Origin: Ovoidimarina sediminis
GTDB lineage: Bacteria; Pseudomonadota; Alphaproteobacteria; Rhodobacterales; Rhodobacteraceae
DNA length: 64,000 nt
Reading direction: 5' to 3'
NCBI RefSeq assembly: GCF_032586175.1
Contig: NZ_JAWHTE010000010.1
Span: 87,825 to 151,824, forward strand
The notes under the pieces are model-generated. The model was not told the DNA's origin and made no database searches. It saw only the letters and a program-made list of their open reading frames with translations. Every line of letters begins with the position of its first letter. Positions within the stretch are counted from its first letter, which is position 1. This document shows positions 17,974 through 26,852 of the stretch, one piece after another. The position numbers and the translations under genes were made by a program.

Positions 17974-19428
17974 CTACCAAGCTGCGATTACTCGAGATTT
18001 CGCCCGATGCGTAGGATTGTGCATGTTGTGCTTGTAGGGGCGACTGAAGAACCAGAGAGCCTGTGAGAGCGCATCGACCTGGTCATTGTTGGCACCGTTT
18101 GGAAACGCGCGCAGTTCGCTGATCAGCTGTTCCAGCCAGTCCGCTTCTTCGGGAAGATAAACCCGTCTCGCCGAGATCATCACCATGGCCAAGTCCACTC
18201 GCACCTCCTTGGAGCGTTCTGGCTTGGGGTAGAACCTCTGGACCAACTTCTCGGCCACTTCCGGCGGGTATTTCGCCTGGAGTTCCTGCACAAGCGCAAT
18301 CCCGCTCGAGGCGTATTCGATCAGAAAGAAGTCAGCAGCGAGCTTCTCCTGCAAGATCACAGCCCGCTTACGCAACTCTGGGAACTTCCATCGTCCGCGC
18401 CACGAACCTATGAGGTAGATGCATCCGTCACTGATCATCCAGTGCTGGATGACAGAGTAGGATCCCGATTTCGAACCGGAGGCCGCATCGATGCTAAGGA
18501 ACGTCGTATCCCAGGTCTTCGGCAACACCTTGTAACGGCGGAACAGAGACAGATCGATCAAGCCGCCTCCCGCCGGCAGCGGGGCCTGTTGGTACTGGGC
18601 AGAGTAAGCCGCGGGGCCCATGGCGCTGCATCGGCTCTCCAGATGGTCTGCCGTGAGGTGGTGGGGATGCAGAAGCTCGCCCTTGCGGAAGAGATGCGTC
18701 TCATCCGGCCCAATGGGAACCTCCACGTCTTTTTCAGCTACGGCCGGCAGGGACAGGTGGGACCAGGGCTCGATCTCAAGCAGATGCGCCGAGGCATCGT
18801 TGAGGGCGAGACGCTGTTGAACGACCAAGAAGACGACCTCGGAGGGCTTGTTGACCCGCCCCATCAACACCTCGCTGATCCAGGTGTTGACCTTCTCCAG
18901 CGCCTGTTCGTTCAGGGCGTCGGACGCATCCTGCGGATCGTCGATGATGATATAGTGCGCCCCTTGGCCGGTGATCTTCGAGTCAACCGAGATGGCCTTG
19001 CGCTGGCCACCCTGGCTTGTGCGGTAGATCAGTTCGGTGTCTTTGTCTGCGGCTGGCGACATCGTCGGGAACACCTGCTTGTACCAATCCGACTCCACGA
19101 TCTTCCGGAAGTTGGCGTGAAACTCGGCCGCAAGATCGAGGTTGAGCGACACGCAAAAGATCGACTTGGTTGGATCGTGGCCCAGCAAAAAGGCCGGCCA
19201 GGCGACCGAGAAGATCAACGACTTCAGGGTTCGCGGCGGCACATTGATCATTACCCGGCGGGTGTCGCCCAGCGTTGCCTGCTCCAGCTGCCAGATCATC
19301 GCCTCGATGTGCCAGTTGTGGAGGTAGGTGTCCCCCGGATGGAGAGTGTCGAAGACCTTCCGAACGAACGAGCGAAAGTCCTGTCGGAGGAGGGCCCAGA
19401 TTTCAGAATTCGTCGGGTAATGGTTCAT
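17974..19428 (-). CDS. Phage-type terminase large subunit
   Basis: 484 residues from the ATG at 19428, which has AAGGA in front and lies inside the end of the DUF5681 gene. The N-terminal ATPase has a Walker-A-like VPPRTLKS and a Walker B IIIDDPQDA. The C-terminal nuclease starts LSIDAASGSKSG and contains an NDQVDALSQAL metal-binding segment. Such proteins pump DNA into phage heads and cut it. No portal, capsid or tail gene is present here. The protein looks full length and intact, so it may be used by a satellite element, a gene-transfer system, or with helper phage heads. The terminase call is secure and the role is open. Confidence 0.9.
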   Translation of the reverse strand: MNHYPTNSEIWALLRQDFRSFVRKVFDTLHPGDTYLHNWHIEAMIWQLEQATLGDTRRVMINVPPRTLKSLIFSVAWPAFLLGHDPTKSIFCVSLNLDLAAEFHANFRKIVESDWYKQVFPTMSPAADKDTELIYRTSQGGQRKAISVDSKITGQGAHYIIIDDPQDASDALNEQALEKVNTWISEVLMGRVNKPSEVVFLVVQQRLALNDASAHLLEIEPWSHLSLPAVAEKDVEVPIGPDETHLFRKGELLHPHHLTADHLESRCSAMGPAAYSAQYQQAPLPAGGGLIDLSLFRRYKVLPKTWDTTFLSIDAASGSKSGSYSVIQHWMISDGCIYLIGSWRGRWKFPELRKRAVILQEKLAADFFLIEYASSGIALVQELQAKYPPEVAEKLVQRFYPKPERSKEVRVDLAMVMISARRVYLPEEADWLEQLISELRAFPNGANNDQVDALSQALWFFSRPYKHNMHNPTHRAKSRVIAAW

Positions 19429-19840
19429 CGGATGTTCCTTTCTGATCCGGGAGTGCCTGCCCCGTCGCGCGACGCACGTACTCAATCAGGAGCGCTGCGT
19501 CCTCTTCGCTGGCCGGCAGGGAGGCATCGTTTGATGCCGGTTCGTTCAGGTGGATGTTGATCTGGCGAAGAAGTTCAGTGAGCTTCCGCGGGTCACCCGC
19601 AAGAGCATCGGCCACAAGGCGCTTGGCCAAAGCCTCCATCTTGGAGACCTCTCGTCTGCCGCTGCCATCCGAGACGACGATCTTCTCGGTCAGTTCGTTC
19701 TTGATGGCAGATTTCAGGGAGAGAGAGGCGGGTTTTCGCCCGGCCGGATTGCCGGACTGACCCTTCTTCCACCGCGTATGCGTTGGTGTCCTATACTTGC
19801 CAACCTCGTAGTCGCCCGATTTCTTGTCGTCATCAGACAT
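19403..19840 (-). CDS. DUF5681 protein (possible small-terminase-like partner)
   Basis: 145 residues from the ATG at 19840, which overlaps the methyltransferase stop as TGATG. The DUF5681 signature KKGQSGNPAGRKP lies at residues ~25-40, followed by a helical region (KMEALAKRLVADALAGDPRK). The family is usually found directly before large terminase genes in alphaproteobacterial elements. A small-terminase or DNA-recognition role is inferred from position only. Its end overlaps the terminase start by 26 bp, a tight coupling. Confidence 0.8.
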   Translation of the reverse strand: MSDDDKKSGDYEVGKYRTPTHTRWKKGQSGNPAGRKPASLSLKSAIKNELTEKIVVSDGSGRREVSKMEALAKRLVADALAGDPRKLTELLRQINIHLNEPASNDASLPASEEDAALLIEYVRRATGQALPDQKGTSDEPLPDEF

Positions 19841-21351
19841 CACAAGCCCTCCCGTGCTGCTTGATGGGCTGCGTTCTGCGCGCGGTATTCCGAATCTGCC
19901 TCTTCCGAAGGGCTTTCGACGGACCGCTCCTGCGCCAGTTCCTCGAACATCTGGCCGGTCTTGGCGAGCACCGCCTGCCCGCTGGTCATTGCCTGCCAGC
20001 GGCGGATCGCGACATCGACGTAGCAAGGCTCTATCTCGACGCCGAGACAGCGCCTGCGCGTCCGCTCGGCGGCGAGCAGTGTCGTGCCGGAGCCAAGGAA
20101 CGGATCGAGCACGAGATCACCCGGAGCGGTGACATCCAGGAGCGCATCCATGACCATCCGGAGGGGCTTCGTCGTGGGATGCAGGCTGTGATCGTCGTCG
20201 GGATCGGTCCGCCCACCGGTAGCCCCGGCATAGTGCCAGACATTCGAACGGTTCCGACCGTGCTGGCCAAGCTCGATGTTGTTTCGGTGCGAGGCACCGG
20301 GTTTTCGGGCGACGAAGATGAACTCGTGCTGGCTCCGGTAGAGGCTCCCCATCCCAGGGTTGGTTTTGACCCAGACACAGATATTCAGGCGATCAAGCCC
20401 GAGCGCGTCGAGCGCTTCGGCCATCTCACCGACGTGGCGCCAATCGATGCAGGCGAAGAGGACACCGCCAGGCTTCAGAACCGCGACCGCGTTTCCAAGA
20501 GTGTCCGTGAGAAACGCCAGGTAATCGCCATCGGACATCTCGCCGCTGGCTTCGACAAATTCCTGGAACCCCGCGTTGGTCGACCGGGCATTCCCGGCAA
20601 TCTTCACGTTGTAAGGTGGATCCGTGAAGACGGCGTGGATTGCCACGCCTCCGAGCATCTCACGGATCTTGTCGCCGTCGCGGGCTGACCCGCACCAAAG
20701 CCGGTGGTCGCCCAGGATCCACAGATCGCCAGGACGGCCCACCGGAGCACGTTCGTCATTGACGTTATCGTCCAGTTCATCCGCCGGATCAGGTTCGGCG
20801 GCATCGAGGTCCCCAAATTGGATCGCTTCGATCTCTGGAAGCGCAAAGCCAGGGAACTCGAGATCGCCGGTGATCTCAATGATCTCGTTGATCTCGAGGT
20901 GGACAGCCTCCTCGTCCCATTCGCCCGTTTCCTGGGTCTTGTTGAGGGTCAGGGCTAAACGGCGGATTTCTGCGCCGGGAAGATCATCGACGACAATACA
21001 AGGTAACTTCTCGGCGCCGAGAAGCCGGGTGGCGGCCAGGCGGCTGTGGCCATCTACGACTTCATACCGAGTCTTGCAGTCCTTGCGCCTGACCAGGATC
21101 GGGATCCGGTTGCCGAAGCGCTCGATCGAGCGCTTGATGGTCTCTACCTGCGTCCTGGCCGCGCGATGCAGACGTCGCGGAGCGTCGTCAATCTCGTCTT
21201 CGCTGACCCAAAGGATTTCTAGATCGGGGAAGGGGTCGTTGCGACCACGCTTCGCTTCGGCCGGCAAGTCCGGGCGGGCAGTATTATGTCGTGTCAATAG
21301 GGCCGACGCGGCGGTTTCGCCACTCGGCAAGCTCTTTGATGAATCGGGCAT
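19840..21351 (-). CDS. ParB-like nuclease/DNA methyltransferase fusion
   Basis: 503 residues from the ATG at 21351, which has GGAGG in front; 21363 is an alternative. Residues ~40-150 form a ParB/Srx-type domain (VVDGHSRLAATRLLGAEKLP). Residues ~220-470 form a beta-class amino-methyltransferase: TDPPYNVKI (catalytic DPPY) precedes LDPFLGSGTT (AdoMet binding). It would methylate adenine N6 or cytosine N4 in an unknown sequence. No restriction enzyme is adjacent, so it is likely an orphan enzyme that marks or protects the element. It is the first gene of the minus-strand terminase operon. Confidence 0.9.
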   Translation of the reverse strand: MPDSSKSLPSGETAASALLTRHNTARPDLPAEAKRGRNDPFPDLEILWVSEDEIDDAPRRLHRAARTQVETIKRSIERFGNRIPILVRRKDCKTRYEVVDGHSRLAATRLLGAEKLPCIVVDDLPGAEIRRLALTLNKTQETGEWDEEAVHLEINEIIEITGDLEFPGFALPEIEAIQFGDLDAAEPDPADELDDNVNDERAPVGRPGDLWILGDHRLWCGSARDGDKIREMLGGVAIHAVFTDPPYNVKIAGNARSTNAGFQEFVEASGEMSDGDYLAFLTDTLGNAVAVLKPGGVLFACIDWRHVGEMAEALDALGLDRLNICVWVKTNPGMGSLYRSQHEFIFVARKPGASHRNNIELGQHGRNRSNVWHYAGATGGRTDPDDDHSLHPTTKPLRMVMDALLDVTAPGDLVLDPFLGSGTTLLAAERTRRRCLGVEIEPCYVDVAIRRWQAMTSGQAVLAKTGQMFEELAQERSVESPSEEADSEYRAQNAAHQAAREGL

Positions 21352-21686
21352 ACGTGCCTCCATCCTTCGAGTTTCGGTCTCGATGTGATGGTGGAGGGCC
21401 TCCCGTAGACAGACTCCGACCAACCATTCCCATCAGGTTGGCCCGGGGCGTCCTTATCCACGGGCAGATATGATAACTCATATGCCATGCCCCAAGGCCC
21501 GTCAATCCCCTAAGTCATTGATAATGGTTGACGAACTCTTTTCGAGGGTGTTGGTTGCTCGTCAACTTCGACAACGGACTGGACATCGTCGCGGAACAGA
21601 GCGTCAGTGTCGTCACGCCCGGCCGTCCGGGCGCGCCTCGGTAGGGCCGACAGGGTGTCGGCCCGGTCAAACCCGAGGAGATCAGA
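21352..21686. promoter_or_regulatory. Divergent control region of the terminase element, with hairpins
   Basis: 335 bp between the minus-strand methyltransferase and the plus-strand DUF3489 gene. It must hold both promoters. Two GC hairpins lie close together: GCCCGGCCGTCCGGGC at about 21617-21632 and a perfect 9-bp stem GGGCCGACA/TGTCGGCCC at 21644-21664. They end 23 bp before the DUF3489 start, so they would lie in its leader RNA. A TATGATAACTCATATG stretch near 21470 is the most promoter-like part. Confidence 0.5.
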
Positions 21687-21923
21687 ATGACCAAATCACC
21701 CAAACCCCGAGAGACAAAGGCCGCGACCTTGCGCCGTTTGCTCGCGCGCAAATCCGGCGCCGACCTGGCCGCGCTTCAAGACGCCACGGGCTGGCAACCA
21801 CACTCCGTGCGCGCCGCGCTCAGCGGATTGCGGAAGGCCGGCTACACGATCAACCGGGTGCCGCCGAAGACTGAGGGCGGCACCGCGGTCTACCGGATCA
21901 CCGTGGAGCCCGCCGAGGCATGA
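21687..21923 (+). CDS. DUF3489 protein (small winged-helix-like)
   Basis: 78 residues with a basic N-terminus (TKSPKPRETKAATLRRLL), then ALQDATGWQPHSVRAALSGL and RKAGYTINRV, which looks like a helix-turn-helix. The family is known as a companion of DUF2924 and a serine recombinase in alphaproteobacteria. It probably binds DNA and may direct or control the recombinase; this is inferred. It overlaps DUF2924 by ATGA. Confidence 0.82.
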   Translation: MTKSPKPRETKAATLRRLLARKSGADLAALQDATGWQPHSVRAALSGLRKAGYTINRVPPKTEGGTAVYRITVEPAEA

Positions 21924-22327
21924 GCTTGCCCTCTGTCACGGAGATCGAAGCCATGGACCGGGCGGCGCTCCTGTCCGCCTGGGATCAACTCTTCGGCACG
22001 CAAGTCCCGAAGGGTTTGAGCCAGTCGTTTCTGCGCCGCTTCATCGCCTTCGAAGTCCAGGCGCGCCGCTACGGGGGATTGCCCAAGGGCTTTGTCACCG
22101 GTCTCGCACGACGTCCGTCGGGCGCTGTGGCCCCGTCTACAACCGCTCTTGAGGTCGGCGGTCGGCTCCTTCGAGAGTGGAACGGCGTGACCCACACAGT
22201 AGAGGTCACAGAGAACGGATACCGCTGGAACCGGGCAACTTATCGGTCGCTGTCGGCCGTCGCGCGCGCCATCACCGGGGCCCGGTGGTCCGGGCCCCGG
22301 TTCTTCGGCCTCAGGGAGACGGGTTGA
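21920..22327 (+). CDS. DUF2924 protein
   Basis: 135 residues. Recognisable blocks are WDQLFGTQVPKGLSQSFLRR, GGRLLREWNGVTHTVEVTE and YRSLSAVARAITGARWSGPR. The C-terminal half resembles domains that bind DNA ends or control recombinases, but no function is established. Its stop overlaps the recombinase start (TGATG), so the three genes are translated together. It is likely an accessory or directionality protein. Confidence 0.85.
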   Translation: MSLPSVTEIEAMDRAALLSAWDQLFGTQVPKGLSQSFLRRFIAFEVQARRYGGLPKGFVTGLARRPSGAVAPSTTALEVGGRLLREWNGVTHTVEVTENGYRWNRATYRSLSAVARAITGARWSGPRFFGLRETG

Positions 22328-23982
22328 TGGCGACTTCGAAGATCCGCTGCGCGATCTACACCCGGAAGTCCTCCGAGGAGGGGCTCGATCAGAGTTTCAA
22401 CTCTCTCGATGCGCAGCGAGAGGCGTGTGCGTCCTATGTTGCGAGCCAGAAGCACGAGGGCTGGATCCTGGCGAAGGACCACTTCGATGACGGCGGCGTC
22501 TCGGGCGGCACGCTCGACCGCCCCGCCCTCGCCCGGCTCCTCGCCGAGATCGAGGCCCGCCGGGTGCAGATGGTCGTCGTCCACAAAATCGACCGGCTGA
22601 CGCGCTCGCTTGCGGATTTCGCGAAGCTCGTGGAGCGCTTTGATGCGGCCAACTGTTCCTTCGTCTCCGTGACCCAGGCCTTCAACACGGCCTCCTCGAT
22701 GGGACGGCTCACGCTCAACGTGCTCCTCTCCTTCGCCCAGTTCGAGCGCGAGGTCACCGCCGAACGCATCCGCGACAAGATCGCCGCCTCGAAGAAGCAG
22801 GGGATGTGGATGGGCGGGCTCTGCCCCCTCGGCTATGATCCGCATCCCGACACACAGGTCCGGGAACTCGTCGTGAACGACGCGGAGGCAAAAACTGTCC
22901 GCGCTCTGTTTGAGCTCTACGAGCAGCAGGGCAAGATCACTGACGTGGAGCGCGCGGCTTCGGAGGCGGGGCTTCGTTCGAAGCAGCATAGGTTCAGCTC
23001 GGGCCGGGAACAGGGTGGCGGGCATCTCTCGACAGGGCAGATTTACAAGATCCTCACCAACCCGGTCTATCGCGGCCAGATCCGGCACAAGGACAAGACC
23101 TGGCCAGGACGGCATCCCGCGATCGTCAACGCGGACCTCTGGACCCGCGTGCAGGAGAAGCTTCAAGCTGCCTCGAGGCGGAAGCGGGGACGCACCTCAG
23201 ATGCAGAGACGGCGCCGCTCACTGGCAAGCTTTGGGATGAGACCGGCGATCGGCTCACGCCCACCCACAGCCTCAAGGCGGGCAAGCGCCATCGCTACTA
23301 CGTCTCGAACCGGCTGATCACGGGAGGCCCCGATCCCACAGGCTGGCGCCTGCCCGGCCGCAAACTCGAGACGCTCATCGCCGGCGTCATTGCCGATCAC
23401 ATCGCCCAGGCCGCGACCGAGCATCGGCTCCTGGCGACACCGGATCTGAGGTCGGACCCAGATCACGCCCAGTCTGCCAAAGCATTCGCAAGCGCGCTCT
23501 GGAAGCACGAGCCCGACATGCTTCGCCGGCTCCTGGCCCGCGGCATCATTACGCCCCGGGAGATCACACTCGAACTCGATCCAGCGGTCCTTGTTGAAGC
23601 GCTGAAGCTCCCACCCGAGGATCTCGCGCCCGACATCCTCAACTTCTCAGCACCGATCCGACTGCGCCGCCGCGGCGTCGAGGCAAAGCTGGTTGTCGGA
23701 ACAACAAAGCCCGGACCCGACCCGGTGCTCTTGCGGACCCTCGCCGATGCGCATCGCTGGGCCGCAGCGCTCCGGACCGGGACGCCCATCTCCGAGGTTG
23801 CTCGTACGGCCGGGCATCACGATGCCTTCATCCGGACCCGCGGTTCCCTTGCATTCCTGTCCCCCAAGATCCAGGTCGCCATGCGTGACGGCACGCTTCC
23901 ACCGGAGCTGACATTGCGCCGCCTATTGAAGCTTCCGATCTCGCTCGACTGGCAGGAGCAGGAGCGGATCTTCGGGATCTGA
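22327..23982 (+). CDS. Large serine recombinase (integrase)
   Basis: 551 residues from the ATG at 22327. The catalytic domain starts IRCAIYTRKSSEEGLDQSFN (nucleophile in the RKSS segment) and includes LDAQREACASYV and GRLTLNVLLSFAQFERE. Then come a recombinase domain (GQIYKILTNPVYRGQIRHKD) and a zinc-ribbon-like segment that lacks the cysteine cluster seen in many relatives. The C-terminal ~100 residues (RWAAALRTGTPISEVARTAG) form an extra helix-turn-helix. It catalyses site-specific integration and excision of the element. No lesion is visible. Confidence 0.93.
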   Translation: MATSKIRCAIYTRKSSEEGLDQSFNSLDAQREACASYVASQKHEGWILAKDHFDDGGVSGGTLDRPALARLLAEIEARRVQMVVVHKIDRLTRSLADFAKLVERFDAANCSFVSVTQAFNTASSMGRLTLNVLLSFAQFEREVTAERIRDKIAASKKQGMWMGGLCPLGYDPHPDTQVRELVVNDAEAKTVRALFELYEQQGKITDVERAASEAGLRSKQHRFSSGREQGGGHLSTGQIYKILTNPVYRGQIRHKDKTWPGRHPAIVNADLWTRVQEKLQAASRRKRGRTSDAETAPLTGKLWDETGDRLTPTHSLKAGKRHRYYVSNRLITGGPDPTGWRLPGRKLETLIAGVIADHIAQAATEHRLLATPDLRSDPDHAQSAKAFASALWKHEPDMLRRLLARGIITPREITLELDPAVLVEALKLPPEDLAPDILNFSAPIRLRRRGVEAKLVVGTTKPGPDPVLLRTLADAHRWAAALRTGTPISEVARTAGHHDAFIRTRGSLAFLSPKIQVAMRDGTLPPELTLRRLLKLPISLDWQEQERIFGI

Positions 23983-24021
23983 CGGGACCCTTCGACGAGG
24001 GATCCTGTTGGCCGGTAACCC

Positions 24022-24181
24022 ATTCCCTGTTCAGGCGACGGAATTCCCTGCTCTTTCCCTGCTCGAGCGAGCAGGGAAAACACATCTAAGTCGCTGAATT
24101 GGCTGACGTTATCGTGGCCAAAATTGCCGGAACATCGCGAATCGGGTGATTTTTCCCTGTTAATTCCCTGCTAGCAGGGAA
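24022..24181. repeat. Cluster of TTCCCTG repeats with two perfect palindromes
   Basis: Seven copies of TTCCCTG or its reverse CAGGGAA lie in about 160 bp just after the recombinase gene. Two of the sites are perfect inverted repeats: 24054-24079 (12-bp arms TTTCCCTGCTCG with a 2-bp centre) and 24164-24181 (TTCCCTGCTAGCAGGGAA, no spacer). Such dense symmetric sites suggest binding sites for the recombinase or an accessory protein, or one half of an attachment site. The region has no gene. The 24182-24350 stretch after it holds only an AAATCCGGATTTTTT terminator-like hairpin near 24311. Confidence 0.7.
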
Positions 24182-24350
24182 AATCCGACCAAAACCGAAC
24201 CCGCAGATGTGGCCGACAGAGACCCATCGCGGGTTCTCGCGCGAAACGGGCTCGTCCATGAGTCTCTCTGCTGTCGGCAAACGCGCAAGGCGCGGAAAAA
24301 CCGGTCAGAAATCCGGATTTTTTCCGTTCAATATCAATATGTTAGGTCTG

Positions 24351-24440
24351 TGGCGGAGAGACAGGGATTCGAACCCTGGAGACGGTTTCCCGCCTACACG
24401 CGTTCCAGGCGTGCGCCTTCGACCACTCGGCCACCTCTCC
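24351..24440 (-). tRNA. tRNA-Ser (anticodon GGA)
   Basis: On the minus strand the sequence starts GGAGAGGTGGCCGAGTGG. The anticodon stem-loop is CACGC-CTGGAAC-GCGTG with anticodon GGA, a long variable arm follows, then the T-loop GGGTTCGAATCCC and an encoded CCA. It is 90 nt, standard for a class II tRNA. It lies at the point where low-GC accessory DNA meets high-GC core DNA, so it may be a past integration site. Confidence 0.97.
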
Positions 24441-24494
24441 GGCCCGCTTCCTCTAGCGTGGCGGGGCGGCGCGGTGCAAGGGCAAAGACGCGCC

Positions 24495-26852
24495 CTACCC
24501 TTCCTCGGCGGCCGGCGGCGGCGTTTCCGCGCGCAGGGCCTCGGGGTTCCTCAGCCAGATATCCCGCTGCGCGAAGGGGATTTCGATGCCTTCCGCGACG
24601 AACCGCTCCGCGATCCGGTGGTTCAGCTCGGTCTTCACCTGCATGATCTTGTTCACGTCCAGAAGGATCGCGCGCACCCGGAAATCCAGGCTGTCCGCCC
24701 CGAAGCCCAGGAAATCGACGCCGGGCTCGGGATATTTCGCCACGTTCTCGACGTCGCGCACGATCTCTTCGAGGATGTGCTGCACCCGCCGCGTGTCGGT
24801 GCCATAGGCCACGCCCACATTCACCGTCGCGCGCCCGATCTGGCTGCCGCGCGTCCAGTTCGTCACCGGGGCCGAGATGAAATCGGCATTCGGCACGATC
24901 ACCTGTTGCTTGTCGAAGGTCTCGATCGTCGTCGACCGCACCGAGATGTCCTTCACGATCCCCATCTGCGATCCGACTTCGATCCAGTCGCCCTCGCTGA
25001 TCGGGCGCTCGATCAGCAGGATGATGCCCGCCACGAAATTCTGCACCACGTTCTGCAGGCCGAAGCCGATGCCCACCGACAGCGCGCCGAAGACGACGGC
25101 CAGCGCCGTCAGGTCGATCCCGCCCGCGTTGACGGCCAGAAGCGCGCTCAGCGCGATCCCGGCATAGCCCGCGAAGGACACCGCGGCATTCTGCGCCCCG
25201 ATATCCAGCCGCGTGCGCGGCAGCACGGTGATCCTCAGCGCGCTCTGGAACAGCCGGGTCAGCGCGATGCCGATCCCCAGAACCAGAAGCACGGCCAGGA
25301 TATCGCCGGGCGTCACCCGGGTTTCCCCGAAGGTGATCCCCTCTTCCAGCCGCGCATAGAACTCGCCGATTTCCGCCGGGCGCGTGCCCCAGATCAGCGC
25401 CAGCACCGGCAGCGCGGCCAGCGCCAGAAGGAAGTTCGTCAGAACCGGCACAAGCGCCGCCCGCGCCTCTTCGATATCGGAGCGGGTCATCCAGGCATAG
25501 CCGTCCCGGATCGGCGCCTGAAACGCGATCCCGAGCCCGACAAGGCCCAGCGTCATGGCCGTCGGCACCATCAGCGCATCGGCGAAGTTGTGATAGCCGA
25601 GCGCGGCGATCACCGGCCCGACGATCGCAACCCCCATCAGCGCCTGCGCCAGCACCGCGAGAATCCGCTTTCCGAAGCGCGAACCTTCGTCTTCCGTCGC
25701 CCGCACCGACGCCGCCTTCAGCACCCGCCCCAGCCAGAAAAAGCCGAAGGCAAGCCCGGCATAGACCGGCAGCGCCAGAACGGCCTCCGCCACCGGCTCG
25801 ATCACCGCGGCGTCCGCCAGCTGGCTGAGAAGCACGGCAAAGCCCGTCAGAACCCCGACAAGCGTTCCCGACCGCCGCGCACTGCGCTGGATCTCGACGC
25901 TCACATCGAAGGTCGCGGGCAGGTCCTCGCCGCGCGGAAAGACGCGCCCGGTCAGCCAGACGGCGCTCAACCCGCCGAAGATCACCGCCCCGATCCCGCT
26001 CAGCAGCGCCCGCCCGAAGGGGCCGAGGATATCGGTCGACAGGATCGCCCCGGCCAGCATCCCCATCCCGACCATCGGCAACAGCACCTGGCCCAGTGAC
26101 ACGCAGAAGCCCAGAAGGATCCGCCCCCGCCTGCGCCGCCGCGTCTGAACCCAGGTCGTGAACCGCGACATCCACCGCCGCCCGCGGGTCAGAAGCAGAA
26201 GGCCGATCACCGTCAGGCCCAGCGTCACCGGCGCCCCGTCCCGCACCGCGCGCCGCCGCCACTCGGTCGACAGCGAGCCCGAGATCTCCTCCGATATCGT
26301 ATCCGCCACCGCTTGCGCGGCGCTCACCCCCGCCCCCCAGTTGGCCGGGTTCAGGGGCGACGGCCTCGCTTCCAGAAGCGCCTCGCGCTGCCGCGTCCGG
26401 ATCTCCTCGTCGATCTCCAGGATCAGGCCATTGGCCCGGTTGAAGGCGGTCGTCGCCCGCACCCCGGGCGCCCGCGCCTCTTCAAGCTGCGCCGTAAGCC
26501 GGCTGCGCTGCTCGGCGATGACGTCCGGCTCGCTCTCACCCGCCTCCGCGTTCGGCGCCGGCCCCAGCGCATCGATCTGCGCCTGCACCGTCGCAATCCG
26601 CGTCTCGTTCGCCGACTGGGCGTCCAGGAAGCGCGACCGCCAGCCGGCAATCTCCTCGCGGAAGGTCTCCAGCCGCGAGGTTTCCGCATTGCCCTCGGCC
26701 AGAAGCCTCTCGATCGCGGTCGCGAACTCGTCCCACTGCGCGTAATCGACGGTGGTCTCGCCGGTATCCGCAGGCGCGGCCTGCTGCGCCAGGCCGAACC
26801 CCGGCCCGAGGGCCGTGGCAAGGACGATCAGAAGGACAAGGACGAAACGCAT
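24495..26852 (-). CDS. Mechanosensitive ion channel, MscS family with DUF3772 domain
   Basis: 785 residues from the ATG at 26852, which overlaps the cysK stop as TGATG. Signal peptide at residues 1-22. Residues ~40-200 form a coiled-coil periplasmic domain (DUF3772). Then about ten membrane helices lead to the MscS core: GIGFGLQNVVQNFVAGIILL (pore region) and the beta domain GDWIEVGSQMGIVKDISVRS. It releases solutes during osmotic downshock. The length is typical of MscK/YbdG-like large channels. It is the last gene of the long minus-strand run, 55 bp before tRNA-Ser. Confidence 0.92.
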   Translation of the reverse strand: MRFVLVLLIVLATALGPGFGLAQQAAPADTGETTVDYAQWDEFATAIERLLAEGNAETSRLETFREEIAGWRSRFLDAQSANETRIATVQAQIDALGPAPNAEAGESEPDVIAEQRSRLTAQLEEARAPGVRATTAFNRANGLILEIDEEIRTRQREALLEARPSPLNPANWGAGVSAAQAVADTISEEISGSLSTEWRRRAVRDGAPVTLGLTVIGLLLLTRGRRWMSRFTTWVQTRRRRRGRILLGFCVSLGQVLLPMVGMGMLAGAILSTDILGPFGRALLSGIGAVIFGGLSAVWLTGRVFPRGEDLPATFDVSVEIQRSARRSGTLVGVLTGFAVLLSQLADAAVIEPVAEAVLALPVYAGLAFGFFWLGRVLKAASVRATEDEGSRFGKRILAVLAQALMGVAIVGPVIAALGYHNFADALMVPTAMTLGLVGLGIAFQAPIRDGYAWMTRSDIEEARAALVPVLTNFLLALAALPVLALIWGTRPAEIGEFYARLEEGITFGETRVTPGDILAVLLVLGIGIALTRLFQSALRITVLPRTRLDIGAQNAAVSFAGYAGIALSALLAVNAGGIDLTALAVVFGALSVGIGFGLQNVVQNFVAGIILLIERPISEGDWIEVGSQMGIVKDISVRSTTIETFDKQQVIVPNADFISAPVTNWTRGSQIGRATVNVGVAYGTDTRRVQHILEEIVRDVENVAKYPEPGVDFLGFGADSLDFRVRAILLDVNKIMQVKTELNHRIAERFVAEGIEIPFAQRDIWLRNPEALRAETPPPAAEEG

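Noticed and set aside
17974..23982. Complete prophage
   Set aside because: No portal, capsid, tail, lysis or replication gene is present.
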